Part shown: piece by piece, positions 42,122 to 54,151 of the stretch | Layout of the letters: the number at the start of each line of letters is the position of its first letter | How positions within the stretch are numbered: position 1 is the first letter of the stretch | Assembly (NCBI RefSeq): GCF_026340465.1 | Contig: NZ_JAPEPC010000001.1 | Span: forward strand, 2,669,501-2,733,500 | Reading direction: 5' to 3' | Origin: Streptomyces sp. NBC_01306 | Lineage (GTDB): Bacteria > Actinomycetota > Actinomycetes > Streptomycetales > Streptomycetaceae | DNA: 64,000 bases | The notes under the pieces: generated by a model | Told to the model about the DNA's origin: nothing | The model's input: only the letters and a program-made list of their open reading frames with translations | Database searches by the model: none | Translations under genes and position numbers: made by a program

Positions 42122-42514
42122 TCAGCGGGCGGCGAAGGGCTGGTCCGTGGGGACGATCTCCTTGCCCAGCGGCATCAGCGAGACGGGGATCAGCTTGAAG
42201 TTCGCGATGCCCAGGGGGATGCCGATGATGGTGATGCACAGGGCGACGCCGGTGAAGATGTGGCCGAGTGCGAGCCACCAGCCGGCGAGGACCAGCCACA
42301 GGACGTTGCCCACGCAGGACGGGGATCCGGCGTCGGAGCGGTCCACCGCCATGTAGCCGAAGGGCCAGAGGGCGTAGACACCGATACGGAACGCGGCGAT
42401 TCCGAACGGGATGCCGATGATGGTGATGCAGAGCAGCGCGCCCGCGAGAAGGTAGCTGAGGAACATCCAGAAGCCGCACAGGACGAGCCAGATGATGTTG
42501 AGGATGGTCTTCAT
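42122..42514 (-). CDS. yccF: YccF-domain membrane protein
   Basis: The 130-residue protein has two copies of the YccF unit ([17 protein letters not shown] and [17 protein letters not shown]), each with a helical hairpin. Function unknown. Its ATG overlaps the htpX stop (ATGA), so it is co-translated with htpX. Confidence 0.9.
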   Translation of the reverse strand: MKTILNIIWLVLCGFWMFLSYLLAGALLCITIIGIPFGIAAFRIGVYALWPFGYMAVDRSDAGSPSCVGNVLWLVLAGWWLALGHIFTGVALCITIIGIPLGIANFKLIPVSLMPLGKEIVPTDQPFAAR

Positions 42515-43374
42515 GTCCGGGGACCTGCCATCTGTTCGAGTCGGGAGATGCGCTCCGCCATGGGCGGGTGTGTGGAGAACATCTTGGACAGTCCCTGACC
42601 GGGACGGAAAGGGTTCGCGATCATCATGTGGCTCGCGGTCTCGATCCGGGGCTCGGGGGGCAGTGGCAACTGTTTCGTACCGGCCTCCAGCTTGCGCAGC
42701 GCGCCTGCGAGGGCGAGCGGGTCGCCGGTGAGCTGGGCACCCGACGCGTCGGCCTCGTACTCGCGTGAGCGGCTGACGGCCAGTTGGATGAGGGATGCGG
42801 CCAGCGGGCCCAGGATCATGATCAACAGCATACCGATGAGGCCGGGTCCCTCGTCGTCGTCGGAGCGGCCGACCGGGATGAGCCAGGCGAAGTTCACCAG
42901 GAACATCACGACGGAGGCCAGGGCGCCGGCGACCGAGGAGATCAGGATGTCGCGGTTGTAGACATGGCTGAGTTCGTGGCCCAGGACTCCGCGCAGCTCG
43001 CGTTCGTCCAGGATCTGGAGGATGCCCTCGGTGCAGCAGACGGCGGCGTTGCGCGGGTTCCGCCCGGTGGCGAAGGCGTTGGGCGCCTGGGTCGGCGAGA
43101 TGTAGAGCCGGGGCATGGGCTGGCGGGCCGCGGTGGAGAGCTCGCGGACGATGCGGTAGAGCGCCGGGGCCTCGAATTCGCTGACGGGCCGGGCCCGCAT
43201 GGCGCGCAGGGCGAGCTTGTCGCTGTTCCAGTAGGCGTACGCGTTGGTGCCGAGCGCGACGACGAGCGCGACGATCAGGCCCGTACGGCCGAAGAAGCTG
43301 CCGATGACGATGAGGAGGGCTGACAGCCCCCCGAGGAGGACAGCTGTCCTCAGCCCGTTGTGCCGGCGGTGCAC
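42511..43374 (-). CDS. htpX: HtpX-like M48 membrane protease
   Basis: The 287-residue protein starts at the GTG at 43374 ([18 protein letters not shown]) behind GGAGGG. Two N-terminal helices precede the zinc motif [10 protein letters not shown]; two more helices and the third ligand region [13 protein letters not shown] follow. HtpX degrades damaged membrane proteins with FtsH. A 9-bp palindrome lies 50 bp upstream. Confidence 0.94.
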   Translation of the reverse strand: MHRRHNGLRTAVLLGGLSALLIVIGSFFGRTGLIVALVVALGTNAYAYWNSDKLALRAMRARPVSEFEAPALYRIVRELSTAARQPMPRLYISPTQAPNAFATGRNPRNAAVCCTEGILQILDERELRGVLGHELSHVYNRDILISSVAGALASVVMFLVNFAWLIPVGRSDDDEGPGLIGMLLIMILGPLAASLIQLAVSRSREYEADASGAQLTGDPLALAGALRKLEAGTKQLPLPPEPRIETASHMMIANPFRPGQGLSKMFSTHPPMAERISRLEQMAGPRT

Positions 43375-43423
43375 GGTACGCCCTCCAAGTCGTGCGGCAG
43401 GGGAACCTTCGCTCAGTGGCTCA

Positions 43424-43448
43424 GTCCACTGGTCACTGTCCAGTGGAC
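43424..43448. promoter_or_regulatory. Perfect palindrome upstream of htpX
   Basis: GTCCACTGG-N7-CCAGTGGAC, 50 bp before the htpX start: a candidate operator. It does not match the CIRCE or HAIR elements I know. Confidence 0.5.
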
Positions 43449-43528
43449 CCTCCCTCACTGGTCAACGCCAGGCGAGGGAGGCTAGTTCCCTTGTGCGCGC
43501 GGCCCGTGGTGTGCGCCGTACGGGTGGG

Positions 43529-43987
43529 TCAGCCCTGAGCGGGGACCTTCACCAGCGCCAGGGCCTCGGGCACGGGCTCGACCTGGCTGGTGCAGTGGGC
43601 GCAGCGGGAGGCGACGGCCGGGATCTCGGTGTAGCAGTACGGGCAGTCGCGGAGGGCCGCCTTGATGTCGACGGGCTTGTCGGCGGTGAAGCGGGACTGG
43701 ATCTTGGCCAGCGGGACGACGACGCAGAAGTAGAGGACCGCGGCGGTCACGAGGAAGGCGACTCCGGCGTTGATGAGCAGGCCGTAGCGGAAGTGGGCGC
43801 CGTCGACGGTGAACTCGGCCTTGCTGAAGTCGCCCATGGCGGAGCTGGTGGCGAGGCCGATGAGGGGTGTGATGAAGGCGGTGCTGAGTGCGGTGACGAC
43901 TGCCGTGAAGGCGGATCCCACGGCGAGGCCGATGGCCAGTGAGATGACGTTCCCGCGGAGGATGAAGTCTTTGAACCCGCTCAGCAC
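43529..43987 (-). CDS. mscL: MscL mechanosensitive channel with C-terminal zinc ribbon
   Basis: The 152-residue protein starts at the GTG at 43987 (LSGFKDFILRGNVISLAIGL) with AAGGAG upstream. The two MscL helices are clear (N-terminal FILRGNV and second helix INAGVAFLVTAAVLYFCVVVPL). After residue 110 it carries CPYC and CAHC pairs 14 residues apart, a small zinc ribbon not found in E. coli MscL. MscL releases pressure in osmotic downshock; the ribbon may tune gating or assembly. Confidence 0.9.
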   Translation of the reverse strand: MLSGFKDFILRGNVISLAIGLAVGSAFTAVVTALSTAFITPLIGLATSSAMGDFSKAEFTVDGAHFRYGLLINAGVAFLVTAAVLYFCVVVPLAKIQSRFTADKPVDIKAALRDCPYCYTEIPAVASRCAHCTSQVEPVPEALALVKVPAQG

Positions 43988-44147
43988 TGGTTGCTCCTTG
44001 ATTCGGTGGTTTCGGTGGCTTCGGTAGTCCTGCGCGCTGCTCCGGCGCGCCTTCGGTGCCGCTCTCCGGCGTCGTACTGCCTCTGCCCCGGGGCGTGCGC
44101 CGGAGCGCCGTCCGTGGTGTGCGCCCGGCCGAAGACCGTAGCAAAAC

Positions 44148-45662
44148 TCAGAAGAGGCTGCCGGACGCGAAGTGCAGGACCAGCTGGGGGTCGACGGAGA
44201 GTACGGCTCCGGCAGCGGCCGCGAGTGCGACGGTGAGGGTGAGCGGGACGGGGATGCGCAGGCCGGGGCGGGTGTCGCCGGCCGCGGGCCCGGCCGGGGC
44301 CGTGTCGGTCCGGGGTGTGCGGAACAGCACAGCCGTCCAGCGGAGGTAGTAGTACAAGGCGATGACGACGTTGACGGCCATGATGACGGCGAGCCAGCCA
44401 AGGCCCGCGTCGACCGCGCTCTGGAAGACGGTGACCTTGGCGAAGAGGCCGATGATGCCGGGGGGCAGTCCGGCCAGGCAGAGCAGGAAGAAGGCGAGCG
44501 CCAGGGCGGTGAAGGGCCGCGTGGCGCAGAGGCCGCGGTAGTCGCTCAGGCGTTTGCCGGGGCGGGAGCGGGCGACGAGGGCCACCGTGGCGAATGCGCC
44601 GAGGTTCACTACCGCGTACATGAGGGCGTACGCGACGGTGGAGCCGATTTCGCGGTCCGAGGTGTAGCCGGCGGCGGCGATCGGTACGAGGAGGTATCCG
44701 GCCTGGCCGATGGAGGACCAGGCGAGGAGCCGGACGGCGCTGTGGGCGCGGGTGGCCTGCTGGCGCAGGGCGGCGGCGTTGCCGACGGTCATGGTGAGGG
44801 CGGCCAGCACGGCGATGGCCGGGCCCCAGATGTTGGCGTACCCGGGGAACGCGACGACGGTCACGAGGATGAGCCCGGAGAAGCCGACGGCCTTCCCGAT
44901 GACGGAGAGGTACGCGGCGATGGGCAGGGGTGCGCCGACGTAGGTGTCGGGGACCCAGAAGTGGAAGGGCGCGACGGCCGTCTTGAAGGCGAAGCCGACG
45001 AGGGTGAGGACGACTCCTGCCTCGGCGAGGGTGTTGAGCTGCGGGTAGACCTGGGCGGTGGCGATGCCGGTGAGGTGCAGGGTGCCGGTGGCCGCGTAGA
45101 CGAAGCTGACGCCGAGCAGCGTGACGGCGGTCGCGGTGACCGAGGACAGGAAGAACTTGAGGGCCGCCTCGGAGGAGAGGCGGTTGCCGCGCTTGAGGCC
45201 GACGAGGGCGAAGGCGGGCAGCGAGGCCACTTCGAGGGCGACGACGAGCGTGGCGAGGTCCCGCGATGCGGGCAGCAGCGCGGCGCCGGAGGCGGAGGCG
45301 AGCAGCAGGAACCAGAATTCGCCGGCCGGGAGGCGGTCGCCGCCGGTCTCGCTCATCGAGAGCAGTGCGGTGAGCAGGGCGCCGCCCAGTACGAGCAGCT
45401 GGATGGCGAGGGTGAAGTGGTCCGCGGTGTAGCTGCAGGCTCCGTGGCCGGTGGTGAGGCAGAAGGTGGAGCGGCTGCCGTGGCGCAGGGGCAGGAGCAT
45501 GAGGACGGCGGCGGCGAGTCCGGCGACCGCGGTCCAGCCGAGGAGCGGCTTGCGGTGGTCGGGGACGAAGAGGTCGGCGACAAGGATGATCAGCGCGGTC
45601 GCGGCGACGATGACGGGCGGGGCGATCGCGAGCCAGTCGACGGACTGGACGAGGGAGCTCAT
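44148..45662 (-). CDS. nuoN: NADH-quinone oxidoreductase-like subunit N
   Basis: The 504-residue antiporter-like membrane subunit starts MSSLVQSVDWLAIAPPV at 45662 and has about 14 helices. The proton-channel lysines fit LKFFLSSVT and FKTAVAPFHFWVPDTY. Its start overlaps the nuoM stop by 4 bp. It is the last gene of the reduced nuo operon. Confidence 0.95.
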   Translation of the reverse strand: MSSLVQSVDWLAIAPPVIVAATALIILVADLFVPDHRKPLLGWTAVAGLAAAVLMLLPLRHGSRSTFCLTTGHGACSYTADHFTLAIQLLVLGGALLTALLSMSETGGDRLPAGEFWFLLLASASGAALLPASRDLATLVVALEVASLPAFALVGLKRGNRLSSEAALKFFLSSVTATAVTLLGVSFVYAATGTLHLTGIATAQVYPQLNTLAEAGVVLTLVGFAFKTAVAPFHFWVPDTYVGAPLPIAAYLSVIGKAVGFSGLILVTVVAFPGYANIWGPAIAVLAALTMTVGNAAALRQQATRAHSAVRLLAWSSIGQAGYLLVPIAAAGYTSDREIGSTVAYALMYAVVNLGAFATVALVARSRPGKRLSDYRGLCATRPFTALALAFFLLCLAGLPPGIIGLFAKVTVFQSAVDAGLGWLAVIMAVNVVIALYYYLRWTAVLFRTPRTDTAPAGPAAGDTRPGLRIPVPLTLTVALAAAAGAVLSVDPQLVLHFASGSLF

Positions 45663-47419
45663 GCCTTGCCTCCTGCGAGGAGCTTCTGCACGGCCGGGTC
45701 GGTCAGGCCGAGGAGGGCCGCGGGCCACAGACCGGCGAGGACGGTGAGGGCGACGAGCGGGCTCCAGGTGGCGAGCTCGTAGCCCTGGACGTCCTGGATC
45801 TCCTGGCTGCCCTTGATCTCCTGGACGTCCTGGATGCCCTTGGTCCCGTGGCCATCGGCGTGCCGGTTCTCGTGGCCCTCGGCGTGCCGGCTGCTGCCGG
45901 GTGCGGGGGCTGCGGGTGGCTCGGCGGGGGCGGGCTGGGGTTGCCGGGGTTCTCGGGATTCCCGTGCGTCGCCTGCGTCGGGTGCGTCGGGTGTGGTCTG
46001 CGGGGCGCTGCCCATGCAGACGCGGCGTACGACGAGGAGGAGGTACGCGGCCGTGAGCAGGGTGCCGAGGGCCGCGAGCGACATGAAGGTGAGGAAGGCG
46101 GGGCGGCTGAGCCCCCTGGCCGGGTCGAAGGCGCCGAACATGGTGAGCATCTCGCCCCAGAACCCGGCGAGTCCCGGCAGGCCGAGCGAGGCGACGGCGG
46201 CGAAGGCGACGAGGCCGCCGAGCCGGGGTGCCCGGCCGTAGAGGGCGGCGCCGGTGGCGCCGGCGAGCGTGTCGAGGTCGGCGGTGCCGTACCGGTCCTT
46301 GAGCGCGCCGACGAGGAAGAAGAGCAGCCCGGTGATGAGGCCGTGGGCGATGTTGGCGAAGAGCGCGCCGTTGACGCCGGTGGGGGTCATCGACGCGATG
46401 CCGAGGAGTACGAAGCCCATGTGGCCGACGGAGGAGTAGGCGATGAGGCGCTTGAGGTCGCCCTTGTTGCCTCGCCGGGCGAGCGAGAGGCAGGCGAGCG
46501 ATCCGTAGATGATGCCGACGACGCCGAAGGCCGCGAGGTAGGGGGCGAAGGCGTGCATGCCTTCGGGTGCGATGGGCAGGGCGATGCGGACGAATCCGTA
46601 GGTGCCCATCTTGAGCATGACGCCGGCGAGGAGGACCGAGCCGGCGGTGGGCGCCGCGGTGTGGGCGTCGGGGAGCCAGCTGTGCAGCGGCCACATCGGG
46701 GTCTTCACGGCGAGGCCGATGGCGATGGCGAGGACCGCGATGACCTGGGTGGTGTGGGTGAGGTCGCGGCCGTTGTCAGTGGCGAGTGCCACCATGTCGA
46801 GTGTGCCGCTCTTCACGCCGATGAGGAGGATGCCGAGCAGCATGACGACGGAGCCGAGCACGGTGTAGAGGATGAACTTCCAGGCGGCGGCGGTGCGTTC
46901 GGCGCCGCCCCAGCGGGCGATGAGGAAGTACATCGGGATGAGGACCATCTCGAAGGCCAGGAAGAAGAGCACCAGGTCGAGGGCGGCGAAGGTGGCGAGC
47001 GTCCCCGATTCGAGGAGGAGGACGAGAGCGACGAACGCCTTGGGGGACGGGCCCGCGGGGGGCTTGAAGCAGGAGTAGAGCGCGCAGAGGAAGGTCAGCA
47101 GCGCGGTCAGTACGAGAAGGGGGAGCGAGATGCCGTCTGTGCCCAGATGGATCCGGACGTGGAGTGCCGGGATCCAGCTGATGTCGGTGGTGGCCTGCAT
47201 CTTCGACGGGTGGTCGCGGTCGAAGCCGAGCGCGAGGACGATCGCGGCGATGAGCACGGTGCCGGTGACGATCACACCGTGGCGGAGCACGGCCTGCTGG
47301 GGTGTCCTGCCCCGCAGCCCGGGTGGTGCGGGCAGCAGTGCGGCGACGGCGCCGATGACCGGGGCGGCGACGATGAACGCCAGAAGGAACTGCATCACGG
47401 ATGCGCTGATATCGATCAC
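45659..47419 (-). CDS. nuoM: NADH-quinone oxidoreductase-like subunit M, with loop expansion
   Basis: The 586-residue protein is longer than most NuoM (about 500). Core motifs are present: LAFEMVLIPMYFLIARWG, KTPMWPLHSWLPDAH and SSVGHMGFV. The extra length is a low-complexity loop near residues 465-540 (Pro/Ala/Glu, then His-Gly, then QDVQEIKGSQEIQDVQ) coded by short direct repeats at 45787-45960, between the last helices. Start is a GTG, 3 bp after nuoL. Confidence 0.95.
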   Translation of the reverse strand: MIDISASVMQFLLAFIVAAPVIGAVAALLPAPPGLRGRTPQQAVLRHGVIVTGTVLIAAIVLALGFDRDHPSKMQATTDISWIPALHVRIHLGTDGISLPLLVLTALLTFLCALYSCFKPPAGPSPKAFVALVLLLESGTLATFAALDLVLFFLAFEMVLIPMYFLIARWGGAERTAAAWKFILYTVLGSVVMLLGILLIGVKSGTLDMVALATDNGRDLTHTTQVIAVLAIAIGLAVKTPMWPLHSWLPDAHTAAPTAGSVLLAGVMLKMGTYGFVRIALPIAPEGMHAFAPYLAAFGVVGIIYGSLACLSLARRGNKGDLKRLIAYSSVGHMGFVLLGIASMTPTGVNGALFANIAHGLITGLLFFLVGALKDRYGTADLDTLAGATGAALYGRAPRLGGLVAFAAVASLGLPGLAGFWGEMLTMFGAFDPARGLSRPAFLTFMSLAALGTLLTAAYLLLVVRRVCMGSAPQTTPDAPDAGDARESREPRQPQPAPAEPPAAPAPGSSRHAEGHENRHADGHGTKGIQDVQEIKGSQEIQDVQGYELATWSPLVALTVLAGLWPAALLGLTDPAVQKLLAGGKA

Positions 47420-47422
47420 GGC

Positions 47423-49419
<1,997 letters not shown>

Positions 49420-49423
<4 letters not shown>

Positions 49424-49878
49424 GCGGCAGCCTCTGCCTTCTCCTCGCGGTCTTCGGGTCCGTCGGGGTCGTCCGGGTCGTGGGGTCCGTGCGGGTCATC
49501 GGGACCGTGCGGGTCGTCCGGGTCTTCCGGGTCGTGCGGGTCGTCGGGGTTCGGTGATTCGGCGGGGTCCGGTGATTCGGCGGTGTCGCGGAGCTTGTCG
49601 ATGTCCGTCGTACCCCGGTTCCGGTGGACCGCCAGGACGATCGCGAGGCCGATGCCGATCTCGGCGGCGGCGATGGCGATCGTGAAGAGGGTGAGTGCCT
49701 GCCCGGAGTGGAGCTTGTCGCGCAGCCATACGTCGAAGGCAACGAGGTTGAGGTTGACGGCGTTGAGCATCAGCTCGACGGACATCAGGATCAGGATGAC
49801 GTTGCGGCGGGCGAGGACTCCGTACAGCCCGGTGCAGAAGAGGAGGGCTGCGAGCACGGCGGGATAGACGAGATGCAT
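49420..49878 (-). CDS. nuoK: NADH-quinone oxidoreductase-like subunit K, with Asp-Pro repeat tail
   Basis: The first 100 residues are a normal NuoK with three helices ([20 protein letters not shown] and [19 protein letters not shown], including the key glutamates). Residues 105-152 are a tail of D-P-H/D-P-D/G-P repeats, coded by simple GGGTCGT/GGGTCCG repeats (49445-49580). Normal NuoK ends near 100. Starts at ATG 49878, overlapping nuoJ by one base. Confidence 0.95.
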
Positions 49879-50525
49879 CAGCGCTGCTCCCTGTTGTTCC
49901 GGGCTGCGCCGTTCTCGGTTGCGCTGGTCCCGGCTGCGCTGTTCTGGGCTGCGCCGGCCTTGGCCGCGCTGTTCTTCCGGGACAGGACGATCGCCCCCAC
50001 CAGGGCAGCCAGCAGGAGCACGGAGAGCGCTTCGAAGGGCAGGACCCAGTTGCGGAAGAGGCTCTCGCCGGATGCCTTGGTGGAGCCCTGGACCGGTCCG
50101 TGGAGGTTGATCCAGGTCGTACGGAACGCGTCGACGACCACCCAGACGAGTGCGGCGGCCGCGGCGACGGCGACCGCGAGTGCCACCCAGCGGTTCTCCG
50201 AATCGGCGTCCGGAGAGCGGCCGATGGGGGCCTTGGTGAGCATCAGTCCGAAGAGCAGGAGGACGACGACGGAGCCGACATAGATCAGAACCTGCACCCA
50301 GGCGATGAACTCGGCCGTCAGCAGCAGGTATTCGATGGCGAGACCGCCGAGGGCCACGATCAGCCACAGTGCGGCATGTACCAGCTGCCGGGTCGTGACA
50401 GTGACGACCGCCGCGCCGAAGGTGGCGATGCCGACGAGGAGGAACGCGATCTCGACGCCCGTCGGGGACAGGAACCCGGGGTGGGCTGCGGCTGCGAAGG
50501 CGACCGCGTCTGCTGCGCGACTCAC
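49878..50525 (-). CDS. nuoJ: NADH-quinone oxidoreductase-like subunit J
   Basis: The 215-residue protein starts at a GTG ([16 protein letters not shown]). It has five helices with [20 protein letters not shown] and [21 protein letters not shown]. The last 30 residues are an Ala/Ser/Asn-rich repetitive tail. GTG overlaps the nuoI stop by 4 bp. Confidence 0.94.
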   Translation of the reverse strand: MSRAADAVAFAAAAHPGFLSPTGVEIAFLLVGIATFGAAVVTVTTRQLVHAALWLIVALGGLAIEYLLLTAEFIAWVQVLIYVGSVVVLLLFGLMLTKAPIGRSPDADSENRWVALAVAVAAAAALVWVVVDAFRTTWINLHGPVQGSTKASGESLFRNWVLPFEALSVLLLAALVGAIVLSRKNSAAKAGAAQNSAAGTSATENGAARNNREQR

Positions 50526-51199
50526 GCCTCCCCCTCCTGCTCCTGCTGGTTGTGCGGGTGGCTCTGCTCGCCCGGTGCGGCTTGCCCGGTCTGCGCTGCC
50601 TGCTCGGCCTGTGCGGCTTGCGCTGCCTGCCCGGTCTGCGCTGCCTGCTCGGCCTGTGCGGCTTGCGCTGCCTGCTCGGCGGCTTCGAGTTTGTCCGCCG
50701 CCTTGCGTGCGGCGGCGATCTCCTTGGGCTCTTCGGCGGCCGGGTCGAGCGCGGGGGGCGCCGGCACGGTCCACATCCACTCGCGGAGCTTGTCGCGCTC
50801 GTGGGTGAGTTCGTGGATGTCGGTCTCCGCGTACTCGAACTCCGGGGACCAGAACAGCGCGTCGAAGGGGCACACCTCGATGCAGATACCGCAGTACATA
50901 CAGAGCGCGAAGTCGATCGCGAAGCGGTCGAGGACGTTGCGGCTGCGCTCGCGTCCGCCCGGCGCGGCCGCCGGCAGCGTCTCCTTGTGGGAGTCGATGT
51001 AGATGCACCAGTCGGGGCACTCGCGGGCGCAGAGCATGCAGACGGTGCAGTTCTCCTCGAACAGCCCGATGACACCGCGGGAGCGGGGCGGGAGTTCGGG
51101 CTGGACGTCCGGGTACTGCGCGGTGACCGTCTTCTTGGTCATGGTGCGGAGCGTCACGGCCAGGCCCTTGGCCAGACCGGAACCGGGAACGGGAGGCAT
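50522..51199 (-). CDS. nuoI: NADH-quinone oxidoreductase-like subunit I (two 4Fe-4S clusters)
   Basis: The 225-residue protein has two ferredoxin motifs ([13 protein letters not shown] and [12 protein letters not shown]), which carry electrons toward NuoB. Residues 165-215 are an Ala-Gln-Glu tail containing a perfect 15-residue duplication. Its ATG shares one base with the nuoH stop. Confidence 0.95.
   Translation of the reverse strand: MPPVPGSGLAKGLAVTLRTMTKKTVTAQYPDVQPELPPRSRGVIGLFEENCTVCMLCARECPDWCIYIDSHKETLPAAAPGGRERSRNVLDRFAIDFALCMYCGICIEVCPFDALFWSPEFEYAETDIHELTHERDKLREWMWTVPAPPALDPAAEEPKEIAAARKAADKLEAAEQAAQAAQAEQAAQTGQAAQAAQAEQAAQTGQAAPGEQSHPHNQQEQEGEA
50586..50675 (-). repeat. Perfect 45-bp tandem duplication in nuoI
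   Basis: 50586-50630 and 50631-50675 are identical base for base. Each codes 15 residues rich in Ala and Gln. Lack of any substitution suggests a very recent event. Confidence 0.9.
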
Positions 51200-52167
51200 C
51201 AGCTGATCGCCACCTTCACAATGCCGGTGAGCGCGATCTGCGCGAGGGCCAGCGGGATGAGTACGGTCCAGGCCAGCTTCTGGAGCTGGTCCTCACGGAG
51301 CCGCGGATAGGTCACACGGAGCCAGATCACGCCGAAGGCCAGGACGGCCGTCTTGAGGAGCATCCAGACCCAGCCGAGTCCGTCGCTGCCCCAGGGGCCG
51401 TGCCAGCCGCCGAGGAAGAGCACAGCGGTGAGACCGCAGAGGATGACGATGCCCGCGTACTCGGAGAGCAGGAAGAGCGCGAAGCGCAGCCCCGTGTACT
51501 CGGTGTAGGCGCCGAAGATGATCTCCGAGTCGGCGACGGGCATGTCGAAGGGCGGGCGCTGGAGTTCGGCGAGCCCCGCCGTGAAGAACACCAGGCCACC
51601 GACGATCTGCCACGGGATCCACCACCAGGCGAACGCGTCCAGGATGCCGGGCAGGGAGACCGTTCCGGCCGCCATCGCTACGGAGGCCGCGGCGAGCAGC
51701 ATCGGCAGTTCGTACGCGAGGAGCTGCGCGGCGGTACGGATTCCACCGAGGAGCGAGAACTTGTTGGCCGACGCCCAGCCCGCCATGAGCGAGCCGAGTA
51801 CACCGACGCCCATCACGGCCAGCACGAAGAAGATCCCCGCGTCGACGACCTGCCCCACCGCGCCCTCGCCCGGCCCGACCGGAATGACCAGCAGGACGAG
51901 CAGGTACGGGAGCAGGGCGACGGCGGGGGCGAGTTGGAAGATCCGCCGGTCGGCATCCGCCGGGACGATGTCCTCCTTCTGCGCGAACTTCACCCCGTCC
52001 GCGACGAGCTGGGCCCAGCCGTGGAATCCGCCCGCGTACATGGGGCCGAGGCGGCCCTGCATATGGGCCATGACCTTGTGCTCGGCCTGCCCCACGAGCA
52101 GCGGGAGGACGAGGAAGGCGACAAAGACGATGACCAGCCGGATGGCGACGTCGAGTACGTCGTTCAC
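51199..52167 (-). CDS. nuoH: NADH-quinone oxidoreductase-like subunit H
   Basis: The 322-residue membrane subunit, which forms the quinone entry site, shows [27 protein letters not shown] and the [16 protein letters not shown] loop. Start is a GTG overlapping the nuoC stop by 4 bp. In normal complex I it works with NuoD, which is missing here. Confidence 0.95.
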   Translation of the reverse strand: MNDVLDVAIRLVIVFVAFLVLPLLVGQAEHKVMAHMQGRLGPMYAGGFHGWAQLVADGVKFAQKEDIVPADADRRIFQLAPAVALLPYLLVLLVIPVGPGEGAVGQVVDAGIFFVLAVMGVGVLGSLMAGWASANKFSLLGGIRTAAQLLAYELPMLLAAASVAMAAGTVSLPGILDAFAWWWIPWQIVGGLVFFTAGLAELQRPPFDMPVADSEIIFGAYTEYTGLRFALFLLSEYAGIVILCGLTAVLFLGGWHGPWGSDGLGWVWMLLKTAVLAFGVIWLRVTYPRLREDQLQKLAWTVLIPLALAQIALTGIVKVAIS

Positions 52168-53516
52168 GCGGCATCGCCTCCGGCGGGGGTATCGGGACGA
52201 GGGGTGTCGGGACGGGGGGTGTCGGGACGGGGGGCGGGACGGGTGTTGGGGTCGGTCTCGGGTGCGGTTTCGGACTTGGGCGCGGTTTCGGGCTCTGCCT
52301 CGGGCTCAGGCCCGGTTTCGCGTTCGGGCTCGGGCTCTGTCTCGCGCTCGGGCTCGGGCTCGGGCTCTGTCTCGGGCTCGCGCTCTGTCCCGGGCTCGCG
52401 CTCAGGTGCCTTCTCGGTGGTCGACCGGTCCTCCGTCGACCCGTCCTCCGTCGCCGGGGTCTCGGTGGGTTCCTCCCCCGTGGCCGGCCCCTGCGGCGGC
52501 TCGAAGGCCGGGCGGGCGTTGCGCCAGGGCGCGTCGTCGCTGCCCGCCGGGGCGGGTGGGGCCGCCGGGGGCGTGGGCTCGGCCGCCCGCTGGGATGTGG
52601 ACCCCTCGGACACGCTCCGGCTCCGCCGAGGACCCGCCGGTGTGCGCCCGGCGGGCGTCCTCCCAGCAGGTGTCCCGGGGGACGAAGCGGGAGTCTCCGC
52701 CGCAGTCGCCGGTGCCGTTCCCCCGTCCTGGACCTGACCGGGAGTCGCGCTCCCGGCCGGGCCTTGGGCAGTTGAGGCCTGGGCCTGGGGCTCCCCGTTC
52801 CCCGCCGTGGCCGGTGACTGGCTTGTGGAGCCTTCGTTCACGCTGCGGGCGCGCCGGGCCGGGCGGTCGCCCGCCGCGCGTGCGGCGCGTGCCGGGCGGG
52901 CCGGGGCCGGGGGGAGCTGGCCCTTCTGCGGGCCCCACTCGTTGGGGTCGGGGACGCCGGGCGGCAGCATCTGGCGGCGCTTCGCACCACCGGCTCCCGC
53001 GCCGTGCCCGGCCGTGGACTCCCCCGGCTCCTTCGCGCCCGGCCAGGCCTTCACGACGCGGGCCGCGAGGACGAAGTCCTTGCGCAGCGGGTGGCCTTCG
53101 AAGCCCTCGGGCAGCAGGAGCGGCACCAGGTGCGGGTGGTCGGTGAAGGTGACGCCGAACATCTCGTGCGTCTCGCGTTCGTGCCAGCTCGCCCCCGCGT
53201 AGACCGCGACGGCGGACGGCAGGACCGGTGCGGTGTGCGGGACCGTGGTGCGTACGAGCAGACGGCGCACCGTACGGCCTTCGAGTGCTACGACGTGGGC
53301 GCAGACCCGGAAGCCGGTGTCCGGTTCGTCGACGGCGGACAGCCAGTCGAAGTACGTGCAGCCGAGCCGGTCCCTGGCGGTCTCCAGGGCGGCGAGCCAG
53401 GAGGCGGCCGGTACGTCGACGGTGAGCAGGTCGTAACTGTGCCCGGCGGTGGCTTCCTCGCCGAAGAGTTCGGTGGCGGCTTCGGGGAGCCGGTCGTACG
53501 GGTGCGTCACCTGCAT
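52164..53516 (-). CDS. nuoC: NADH-quinone oxidoreductase-like subunit C with long repetitive C-terminal extension
   Basis: The first ~170 residues are a normal NuoC (30-kDa) domain, with WHERETHEMFGVTF and LLPEGFEGHPLRKDFVL. Residues 170-450 are disordered and repetitive: two copies of a SVxEGSTSQ element, Pro-Glu-rich segments (EPEPERETEPEPE) and PRPDT repeats at the end. There is no NuoD sequence in the extension. ATG at 53516 shares one base with the nuoB stop. Confidence 0.9.
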   Translation of the reverse strand: MQVTHPYDRLPEAATELFGEEATAGHSYDLLTVDVPAASWLAALETARDRLGCTYFDWLSAVDEPDTGFRVCAHVVALEGRTVRRLLVRTTVPHTAPVLPSAVAVYAGASWHERETHEMFGVTFTDHPHLVPLLLPEGFEGHPLRKDFVLAARVVKAWPGAKEPGESTAGHGAGAGGAKRRQMLPPGVPDPNEWGPQKGQLPPAPARPARAARAAGDRPARRARSVNEGSTSQSPATAGNGEPQAQASTAQGPAGSATPGQVQDGGTAPATAAETPASSPGTPAGRTPAGRTPAGPRRSRSVSEGSTSQRAAEPTPPAAPPAPAGSDDAPWRNARPAFEPPQGPATGEEPTETPATEDGSTEDRSTTEKAPEREPGTEREPETEPEPEPERETEPEPERETGPEPEAEPETAPKSETAPETDPNTRPAPRPDTPRPDTPRPDTPAGGDAA

Positions 53517-54151
53517 CACCGTCCCGCCCCCGGTACCGGCGGCGGGCTGATGAGGCCGCTGGTCAACTGGGCGGTGGAGGGCGCGGAGTAGCGCTCGCCG
53601 AGCGACTCCCTGGCGATCTTCTCCTGGAGCTTCAGGATGCCCTGAAGGAGCGCTTCGGGGCGGGGCGGGCAGCCGGGTACGTACACGTCGACGGGGATGA
53701 TCTGGTCGACGCCCTTGGTCACGGAGTACGAGTCCCAGTACGGGCCGCCGCAGTTGGAGCAGGCGCCGAAGGAGATGACGTACTTCGGCTCGGGCATCTG
53801 CTCGTACAGCCGCTTGACCGCGGGTGCCATCTTGTCCGTGACCGTGCCGGAGACGATCATCAGGTCGGCCTGGCGGGGGCCCGGCGCGAACGGGATCACG
53901 CCGAGCCGGATGAAGTCGTGCCGGGCCATGGAGGCCGCGATGAATTCGATGGCGCAGCAGGCGAGGCCGAAGTTGAAGACCCACAGGCTGTACCGGCGGC
54001 CCCAGTTGAGGACCACCTTCATGGGTTCGGGGGCCAGCCGGGAGAGCACGCCCAGCCGCTGCGGGCGGGCGGCTTCCGGCAGCTGGCCGGTCTGCGCCTG
54101 GCTGCTGGGCAGCTGCGGATCCGGCAGATCGACGGGGTTCGTCACGTCCAT
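53516..54151 (-). CDS. nuoB: NADH-quinone oxidoreductase-like subunit B (cluster N2)
   Basis: The 211-residue protein starts [13 protein letters not shown] at 54151. The N2 iron-sulfur ligands are present: [21 protein letters not shown] and [10 protein letters not shown]2 hands electrons to quinone. The N-terminus (about 35 residues) and the C-terminus after LGERYSAP are extended compared with short forms. It overlaps nuoA by 10 bp. Confidence 0.95.
   Translation of the reverse strand: MDVTNPVDLPDPQLPSSQAQTGQLPEAARPQRLGVLSRLAPEPMKVVLNWGRRYSLWVFNFGLACCAIEFIAASMARHDFIRLGVIPFAPGPRQADLMIVSGTVTDKMAPAVKRLYEQMPEPKYVISFGACSNCGGPYWDSYSVTKGVDQIIPVDVYVPGCPPRPEALLQGILKLQEKIARESLGERYSAPSTAQLTSGLISPPPVPGAGR

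Noticed and set aside
49445..49580. Simple repeats considered as an intergenic element
   Set aside because: They are in the nuoK reading frame and code a Pro/Asp tail up to the stop that overlaps nuoL.
52164..53984. A 606-codon NuoC that would include part of nuoB in another frame
   Set aside because: The extension overlaps nuoB entirely and is out of its frame; homology begins at the ATG at 53516.
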